From Pseudomonadota bacterium (GTDB lineage: Bacteria; Pseudomonadota; Gammaproteobacteria; Xanthomonadales; Xanthomonadaceae): a DNA stretch of 64,000 nt. A program made the translations under genes and the position numbers. Every line of letters starts with the position of its first letter. Position 1 is the first letter of the stretch. Shown piece by piece: positions 57,688-64,000 of this stretch. The stretch spans positions 1 to 64,000 of the forward strand of contig JAFEBW010000048.1 in assembly GCA_018242445.1 (NCBI GenBank), in the 5' to 3' direction. The notes beneath the pieces were generated by a model. That model searched no databases and was not told the origin of the DNA. It saw nothing but the letters and a program-made list of their open reading frames with translations.

Positions 57688-60005
57688 CGCGCCGCCCGCG
57701 CCAGCGCATCGTTCACGATGCCGAACGTGAGGATGTTCGGCAGCACCTCGCCCGCGCCGCCGCCGCGTGGATAGACCACGTACAGCGGAATGCCGACGGC
57801 GTGATGTTCGGCGAGGAAGGCGGTGATCGACGCATCGACATTGGTGTAATCGCCGACCATGTACACCGCATCGGCCCGCGCCAGCGCGTCGCGGAACGCC
57901 GGCCGTGCCAGCACGGCGCGCTCGTTGGCCTTGCAGGTGATGCACCAGTCGGCGGTGATATCGACGAAGACGATTTTGCCGCTTTTGCGCAGATCGGCCA
58001 ATTTGTCGGCAGAATAGGCGACGTTCGCCGATTGTATGGTTTGTGCGGTCGGCTGCGGCAAGTGCGGGATCAGCCCCGGCGTCGCTGCGGAAAGCGCCAG
58101 CGCGATCAGCGCGAGACCGTGCACGAGTCTCTGCCGTTTGGCATAGCGGCCGCGCTCCCACAGCCACAGGCCCAGCGCCAGCGCCACCGCCGCGGCCAGC
58201 ACATACAGCACGCCCTCGGCCCCGCGCTGGCTGGCCAGCACCGAGACCAGCCAGGCCGCGGTCAGGTACATCGGGAAGGCCAGCAACTGCTTGAGGGTTT
58301 CCATCCACGCGCCGGGGCGCGGCAGCAGGCTCGCCAACGCCGGGATGAAGCCGATCGACAGGAAGGGCAGCGCCAGCCCCAGCCCGAGCGCGAGGAATAC
58401 CGCCATCGCCAGACCGGCCGGGGCGGTGAAGGCATAGGCCAGTGCGCCGCCCATCAGCGGCGCGGTGCAGGGGCTGGCGACCACCACCGCGAGCACGCCG
58501 GTGAAAAAATCACCGGCCGGCCCGGAGCGCGTGACGAGCTTTTCGCCCGCCCCGGCCCAGCCGGCACCGAACTGGAACACCCCCGACAGCGCCAGGCCCA
58601 CCGCCAGCATCAGCAAGGCCAGCACGGCCACCACCAGAGGTTGCTGCAACTGGAAACCCCAGCCCAGCGCGCTGCCGACCTGGCGCAGGCCGAGCACCAC
58701 GCCGCCCAGCGCGGCGAAGCTCGCCAGCACGCCGGCCGTGTACCACAGCGCATGCGCACGGGCGCGGCTGCGGCTTTCGCCGGCGGACACCAGCGACAGC
58801 ACCTTGAGCGAGAGCACCGGCAGCACGCAGGGCATCAGGTTCAGGATCAGGCCACCGCCGAGCGCCAGCAGCAATGCCGCCCACAAGGACGTGGTGGACG
58901 GCCGTTCGCGGGTCGCGCCGCCGGGCAACTCCTGTTGCATCGCCGTGGCGGTGCCGCCGGCCGGCAGGTTCACGGTCACGCTGCGCTGCATCGGCGGGTA
59001 GCAGATGCCGTCGGTCTGGCAGCCCTGGAAGCTGGCGGTGATGGTCAAGGGTTGCGCGGCGGTGGTTTGCCGCAGCAGCGGCAGGGGCACGTCCACGGGA
59101 TCGAAATACACCGCCACGTCGCCGAAGTGTTCGTCGTGGAAGGATTGCGCCGCCGGCCACTGCGGCGGACCGGATGTCACCGGCGATAACGCGCCGTGGG
59201 TGGTGAAGCTGGTCTTGTCGCGGTACAGGTAATAGCCCTTGGCCGGGGTGAAGCGCAGCAGCAGGCGGTCGGGGCCATCGACGATGGCCTCGAAGCCGAA
59301 GGCCTGTTCCGGCGGCAGCGGGGTGCGATCCACGCGTCCGCTGGAGCCTTTGCCGTCCAGAGCCGACAGCGCCGACGAAACGGGGGCGACGCTCGCGCCG
59401 GTCGCGCCGAGCGCGGCGTCGGTCAGGCTTTCATGTGCCGTCGTCGGTGCGGTTGTCAGCAATGCCGCGTTTGCGGATGCGGATGAGGTGACGCCTGTGG
59501 TGGCCGGCAGCGCCACCTGCAGGGTGCGCTTCTGCGGCGGGTAGCACACCCCGGCATCCGCGCAGCCTTGGTATTGGATGGTGACCGAAACGTTGCGCGC
59601 ACTCGTGATTACCCCCTCCCCTGCTTGCGGGGGAGGGTTGGGGTGGGGGCCGGTCGCCTGCGTACCCGTCAGCACCGCCACCACGCGGTCGTGGTAGATC
59701 TGCACGTCGCCGAAGAACGGGTCGTGCTTGTGGATGCCTTCGGGCAATTGCAGCGTGGTCGTGCCGAAACCGGCGTCGGCGCTGGCGTGGATGCGCTCGC
59801 GGTACAGGTAATAACCCTTGGCGATGCCCCAGTCCAGCTCGATGCGGTTGCCGTCGAGTGCGTGCGCGCTGGGCGTGAAGGCCTGGTCCACCGGCAGCAG
59901 GTCGGAGGCGTCCACGGCGCGGGCCGCAGGCGCGCCCGCCAGCGCCAACGTGCCGACCAGAGCCAGCGCGCTCACGGTGCGCCGCAGAGCGATCATCGCG
60001 CTCAT
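57684..60005 (-). CDS. dsbD: Thiol:disulfide interchange protein DsbD with duplicated N-terminal domain
   Basis: Inner-membrane reductant conduit, 773 aa. After a signal peptide there are two nDsbD-like domains, each ending in the Cys pair of the family (YQGCADAGVCYPP with Cys148/Cys154, and FQGCQTDGICYPP later) rather than the usual one. The membrane domain has NLMPCVLPVLSLK and VASPCTAPLMGG with the redox cysteines. The C-terminal thioredoxin domain has DITADWCITCKANE. Residues ~119-131 (GPHPNPPPQAGEG) are translated from a REP element in frame. The start overlaps the cutA stop and the stop overlaps the TlpA-like start. Confidence 0.93.
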   Translation of the reverse strand: MSAMIALRRTVSALALVGTLALAGAPAARAVDASDLLPVDQAFTPSAHALDGNRIELDWGIAKGYYLYRERIHASADAGFGTTTLQLPEGIHKHDPFFGDVQIYHDRVVAVLTGTQATGPHPNPPPQAGEGVITSARNVSVTIQYQGCADAGVCYPPQKRTLQVALPATTGVTSSASANAALLTTAPTTAHESLTDAALGATGASVAPVSSALSALDGKGSSGRVDRTPLPPEQAFGFEAIVDGPDRLLLRFTPAKGYYLYRDKTSFTTHGALSPVTSGPPQWPAAQSFHDEHFGDVAVYFDPVDVPLPLLRQTTAAQPLTITASFQGCQTDGICYPPMQRSVTVNLPAGGTATAMQQELPGGATRERPSTTSLWAALLLALGGGLILNLMPCVLPVLSLKVLSLVSAGESRSRARAHALWYTAGVLASFAALGGVVLGLRQVGSALGWGFQLQQPLVVAVLALLMLAVGLALSGVFQFGAGWAGAGEKLVTRSGPAGDFFTGVLAVVVASPCTAPLMGGALAYAFTAPAGLAMAVFLALGLGLALPFLSIGFIPALASLLPRPGAWMETLKQLLAFPMYLTAAWLVSVLASQRGAEGVLYVLAAAVALALGLWLWERGRYAKRQRLVHGLALIALALSAATPGLIPHLPQPTAQTIQSANVAYSADKLADLRKSGKIVFVDITADWCITCKANERAVLARPAFRDALARADAVYMVGDYTNVDASITAFLAEHHAVGIPLYVVYPRGGGAGEVLPNILTFGIVNDALARAAR
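59611..59650. repeat. REP-like palindrome inside dsbD
   Basis: CCCCCTCCCCTGCTTGCGGGGGAGG hairpin (seen here as CTCCCCTGC/GCGGGGGAG) followed by GTTGGGGTGGGGGC. In the dsbD frame it codes for a Pro/Gly-rich 13-residue loop in the first nDsbD domain, ahead of the Cys pair. Confidence 0.88.
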
Positions 60006-60331
60006 GCGCCGGCCTCGTCGCGGGTTTCCGTCTCGACCCAGCCCAGATAGGCCGGCAGGCCATCGACGGCCTTGAAGGCGAGCACTTCGGGGACGGCATA
60101 AGGGTGCATGCGGACGATCTGCTCCTGAAGCGCCTCAAAACGGTCGTCGGTGGTCTTGACCAGCAGCAGCACCTCGTCGGCCTGCTCGACGCGCCCCTGC
60201 CAGCGGTACACCGACCGCACGCCCGGCAACAGGTTCACGCAGGCGGCCAGACGGCGCTCCACCAGCGAGTCTGCCAGCGCCTGTGCGTTGGCGGCATCGG
60301 GGCAGGTGCATAGAACCAGCAAGGCGGACAT
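60002..60331 (-). CDS. cutA: Divalent cation tolerance protein CutA
   Basis: 109-aa trimeric CutA1 family protein. VLCTCPDAANAQALADSLVERRLAACVNLLPG and YRWQGRVEQADEVLLLVKTT are hallmark segments (the first in two parts around the Ala-rich middle), and HPYAVPEVLAF is near the C-terminus. Linked to copper/divalent ion tolerance in E. coli; the exact role is uncertain. The cutA-dsbD order is conserved in Enterobacteria. Its stop overlaps the dsbD start. Confidence 0.95.
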   Translation of the reverse strand: MSALLVLCTCPDAANAQALADSLVERRLAACVNLLPGVRSVYRWQGRVEQADEVLLLVKTTDDRFEALQEQIVRMHPYAVPEVLAFKAVDGLPAYLGWVETETRDEAGA

Positions 60332-60442
60332 GGCGGCACGGTGCGGAGTGGACTGTGCAGCGTAGCGGCCGCGCCGGGCGCTGTCATGTGAAGGGTATGG
60401 TAGATCACGAATCCATACCGTACGGTCATCTGGCAGAGCATT

Positions 60443-60492
60443 CCCTCACCCGCCGCGCCTGCGGCGCGTCGGCCTCTCCCGGAGGGAGAGGC
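60443..60492. repeat. REP-like palindrome between cutA and groES
   Basis: CCCTCACCCGCCGCGCCTGC followed by GGCGCG and a CCTCTCCCGGAGGGAGAGG hairpin. It lies in the 421-nt divergent gap between cutA and groES. No gene is seen there. Confidence 0.8.
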
Positions 60493-60615
60493 AACGGCTA
60501 GCTGCCGGAGGCAATGGAAGGACGCTGGAACCCGATTTGCTGGCGACAGGTATCTGAATCGCGGAACCAACCCTTGAAACCCGTCCCCGCCATCTCCACA
60601 TCTGGCGCGTCGCCT

Positions 60616-60643
60616 TTGCATGGGCGCACCGCGCGCGTACAAT
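60616..60643 (+). promoter_or_regulatory. groESL promoter
   Basis: -35 TTGCAT (60616-60621), 16-nt spacer, -10 TACAAT (60638-60643): a good sigma70-type promoter whose -10 box directly abuts the CIRCE operator. Confidence 0.8.
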
Positions 60644-60669
60644 TGGCACTCACCGATGGCGAGTGCTAA
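60643..60669. promoter_or_regulatory. CIRCE operator (HrcA site)
   Basis: TTGGCACTC, 9-nt spacer, GAGTGCTAA: matches the CIRCE consensus TTAGCACTC-N9-GAGTGCTAA with one change (G for A at position 3 of the left arm). It predicts HrcA repression and heat induction of groESL. hrcA is not in the window. Confidence 0.95.
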
Positions 60670-60752
60670 CAAACTCGCCGGATCGTTTCCACATCAGGCA
60701 CTTGCGTGCGTCATCCCGTTCAACCCATCCGTACAACCACCACGAGGTTCCC

Positions 60753-61040
60753 ATGAAGCTGCACCCGTTGTTCGACCGCGTCGTCATCAAGCGCATGGAA
60801 GAAGAGAAGCTCTCCGCCGGCGGCATCGTGATCCCGGATTCGGCCACCGAGAAGCCGATCAAGGGCGAAGTCGTCGCCGTCGGCCCGGGCAAGGCCCTGG
60901 ACAACGGCAGCCACCGCGCGCCCGCCGTCAAGGCCGGCGACAAGGTCCTGTTCGGCAAGTACTCCGGCACCGAGGTCAAGCTCGACGGCACCGAGTACCT
61001 GGTTGTGAAGGAAGACGACATTTTTGCTGTTCTGGGCTGA
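60753..61040 (+). CDS. groES: Co-chaperonin GroES
   Basis: 95-aa heptameric lid of the GroEL chamber: [28 protein letters not shown] (seen here as [12 protein letters not shown] and [11 protein letters not shown]), [15 protein letters not shown] and the C-terminal [11 protein letters not shown] 60753 has ACGAGGTTCCC upstream. Under CIRCE control with groEL. Its stop codon is the exact loop of an 11-bp hairpin. Confidence 0.98.
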   Translation: MKLHPLFDRVVIKRMEEEKLSAGGIVIPDSATEKPIKGEVVAVGPGKALDNGSHRAPAVKAGDKVLFGKYSGTEVKLDGTEYLVVKEDDIFAVLG

Positions 61041-61051
61041 GCCCAGAACAG
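61027..61051 (+). promoter_or_regulatory. Hairpin with the groES stop codon as its loop
   Basis: CTGTTCTGGGC (61027-61037), loop TGA (61038-61040, the groES stop), GCCCAGAACAG (61041-61051): a perfect 11-bp stem. It has no following T-tract, so it is more likely an RNA processing or stability element or partial attenuator than a terminator. Confidence 0.75.
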
Positions 61052-61053
61052 CC

Positions 61054-61074
61054 GGGAATAGGGAATGGGGAATA
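61054..61074. repeat. G-rich heptamer tract after groES
   Basis: GGGAATA, GGGAATG, GGGAATA, starting three nt after the stop-codon hairpin. The complementary tract is at 61135-61162. Confidence 0.92.
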
Positions 61075-61075
61075 G

Positions 61076-62821
<1,746 letters not shown>

Positions 62822-62848
62822 GCCCCGCTTTTCGGTGAATGCGACAGC

Positions 62849-62880
62849 GAAGCCCGGCCATGTGCCGGGCTTCGTGTTTT
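62849..62880 (+). terminator. Rho-independent terminator of groESL
   Basis: Perfect 10-bp stem GAAGCCCGGC/GCCGGGCTTC with loop CATGT, followed by GTGTTTT, 28 nt after the groEL stop. Confidence 0.9.
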
Positions 62881-63251
62881 GGGGGGCAGGCAACTGGTGT
62901 CGATGGCTATTGCAATGTTGTGAAGCGTCGCTCGACAGGCGATGTGGCGCGTGGGTGGGCGCGCGAGGGACTCCTCGTCAGCCGAGCCGCAGTGTTGATG
63001 AATTGTCCGGTTCCAGAGCGCAATGTCGTTGCCGATGAAAAGCGCAACAGGTGGAGCTTCATCAGCAAGCACGGTGTCATCGTCGGCCGCCCTTGGTCTG
63101 CTCCGATCCGAAAGCCATTGCGCAAACGGCTCGTGCTCGTGTCATGACGGCAAGCGTTCGCGCTGCGGCGACATCCTGATGCCAAGGATAGGGCATTTGG
63201 AATAACCATGCCCAGCACATTGCAACGGTAACCAGACCGGTAGCAGCCCAC
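62881..63251. other. Gap between groEL terminator and right-end gene
   Basis: 371 nt with no gene that I can support on either strand. GC content falls compared with the groEL region. Short open frames here have no ribosome binding site, no recognisable motif and conflicting frames. Confidence 0.5.
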
Positions 63252-64000
63252 ATGAGCAAAAACCGTAAATTCACAGATATCGCAAAAGACGTAAAGATCA
63301 CAAAAGGCGCAAAAATCGCGCATGGTTCAGCGACCGCGAAAGTTGCAATGAACAAAAAGGGGTCAATGATTGCGGTGTTCCTGTGGTTCCTCTTCATGGG
63401 GGTTACATTCGTCTCCTTCGGGCTGGGCGCCTTGTGGCCACCGTTGAACAAAATAGCAACGCCGTTCGTCTGTCACGGCGGAACGATGGAGTACCTGCAA
63501 CAGGTCTCCAATCCCATGCCAGGAACCACCATTACCCAAGCGTACTGGTTCTGCGTGGATTCAAAGACCGGCACCAAAACTGTTCTGGACAACATGCTGC
63601 ACCTGTATGCCGGCCTCATCTACGGCTTGGTCGGGTTCGGGCTGGCTGCCGTCATCTACTATTACTACGAGAAGGGGGTCGTCTGGGTTCAAAGAGGTGT
63701 TGGATACCTGGCCGTTGCCGTGCTTGCTCTTCTGATTTTGATTCCGCTTGCGCCACTGGTCGGGATTTTTCTCCAGAAGCCCACGCCTCCTCCCGGGTTC
63801 GACTCCAACTCTGTGAGTTCGACCAATGCCACCGATAGTCCTGTCGATGGTTTATTCGTTAAACTGACTGCGCCGGAGACGAGCAACTTTCATTCGACCC
63901 AAAAAGCGCTTGAACAATGGAAAGGCTTGCCGGTAATGCAAGAGGCAACGACTGGTCAGGAAGTCGATGCCAGCACTTACACATACAGGGATCCGGTCGA
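63252..64000 (+). CDS. Unrecognised membrane protein, truncated by window end
   Basis: An open frame from ATG 63252 continues to the window edge without a stop (at least 249 residues). It has a Lys/Ala-rich N-terminus (residues 1-40, KNRKFTDIAKDVKITKG then GAKIAHGSATAKVAM), a first transmembrane helix (MIAVFLWFLFMGVTFVSFG), a cysteine-containing loop (PFVCHGG, YWFCVDS), and two more helices (LYAGLIYGLVGFGLAAVIYY and VGYLAVAVLALLILIPLAPLVG in two parts). A Pro/Ser-rich linker then leads to an extracytoplasmic tail. Lower GC and less codon bias than its neighbours suggest acquired DNA. ATG 63349 (reading MNKKGSMIAVF) is an alternative start that would leave the nonamer repeats outside the gene. 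No family recognised. Confidence 0.7.
   Translation, partial: MSKNRKFTDIAKDVKITKGAKIAHGSATAKVAMNKKGSMIAVFLWFLFMGVTFVSFGLGALWPPLNKIATPFVCHGGTMEYLQQVSNPMPGTTITQAYWFCVDSKTGTKTVLDNMLHLYAGLIYGLVGFGLAAVIYYYYEKGVVWVQRGVGYLAVAVLALLILIPLAPLVGIFLQKPTPPPGFDSNSVSSTNATDSPVDGLFVKLTAPETSNFHSTQKALEQWKGLPVMQEATTGQEVDASTYTYRDPV
63265..63318. repeat. Tandem nonamer tract at the right-end gene start
   Basis: Six 9-nt units: GTAAATTCA, CAGATATCG, CAAAAGACG, TAAAGATCA, CAAAAGGCG, CAAAAATCG. Related to the CGCAAAAGA units at 33294-33320. In the 63252 frame they code for a three-residue periodicity (KDV, KIT, KGA, KIA). Confidence 0.8.

Noticed and set aside
62839..63323. Short overlapping open frames after groEL (plus 62839-63147, minus 62907-63323)
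   Set aside because: No ribosome binding sites, no motif, conflicting frames; the Cys/Phe-rich start of the minus frame is simply translated nonamer repeat.

Overview
The window reads as a chromosomal segment of a high-GC gammaproteobacterium of the order Xanthomonadales (Lysobacterales). The reasons are the gene order (hemA/prfA divergent from a TPR gene-lolB-ispE-tRNA-Gln-prs; yebC-ruvC-ruvA-kup-ruvB-ybgC-tolQRAB-pal-cpoB-queE; accB-accC-prmA-fis-purH-purD; cutA-dsbD; groES-groEL), the close agreement of the PRPP synthetase with Xanthomonas-type sequences as I remember them, and the many REP-like palindromes of the CCCTCTCCC/GGGAGAGGG type. No genus can be named with confidence. Nearly all of it is core housekeeping DNA; the clear accessory spots are hipBA (41.0-42.7 kb) and the lower-GC right end (after 62.9 kb).

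Layout. 0.3-4.1 kb: YihY-type membrane protein, TlpA-like lipoprotein, acylphosphatase, XRE regulator, MoaB, GNAT. 4.3-11.5 kb: RF1, glutamyl-tRNA reductase, and on the other strand a TPR protein, LolB, IspE, tRNA-Gln and Prs. 11.6-18.5 kb: a WXXGXW-repeat secreted protein with a 66-bp minisatellite, a dicarboxylate/amino-acid symporter with an altered sodium-site motif, Hsp33, MtgA, a GtrB-like glycosyltransferase, a CBS protein and an unknown. 18.6-26.9 kb: ABC-F ATPase, zinc ribbon protein, AspRS, then a coupled string GNAT-GtrA-methyltransferase-GT39-hydrolase that looks like an envelope lipid/sugar modification set. 27.0-40.7 kb: yebC, ruvC, ruvA, two kup genes, ruvB and the complete tol-pal operon with queE. 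41-46.5 kb: hipBA with three operator palindromes, tRNA-Leu, RNase R and RlmB. 46.6-60.3 kb, minus strand: purD, a lipoprotein, purH, fis, a DUF3426-type protein, prmA, pssA, an unknown secreted protein, accC, a four-helix-bundle gene, accB, an SRPBCC protein, aroQ, a TlpA-like protein, dsbD and cutA. 60.6-62.9 kb: groES-groEL with a CIRCE operator and a strong terminator. The window ends inside an unrecognised membrane protein.

Many genes are joined by ATGA or GTGA stop/start overlaps, which implies translational coupling (yihY-tlpA, TPR-lolB-ispE, aspS-GNAT-gtrA, methyltransferase-GT39-hydrolase, ruvB-ybgC-tolQ, tolA-tolB, rnr-rlmB, pssA-prmA, cutA-dsbD-tlpA, hipB-hipA).

The most unusual content lies in repeat architecture. 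(1) Tandem heptanucleotide tracts, with different sequences at different loci, sit against start and stop codons: G-rich just after one gene's stop, the complementary C-rich tract just before (or inside) the next gene's start. They are seen at yebC/ruvC, kup/ruvB, groES/groEL and accB/accC, with single tracts before yihY, tolR and the ABC-F gene. In the acc operon the two tracts enclose a complete four-helix-bundle (S23/Avd-like) gene, which looks like an inserted cassette. (2) REP/BIME-like palindromes have entered coding sequence in frame in the ABC-F ATPase and in DsbD, and occupy the 5' end of lolB. (3) A tandem nonamer tract encodes the start of the right-end membrane protein.
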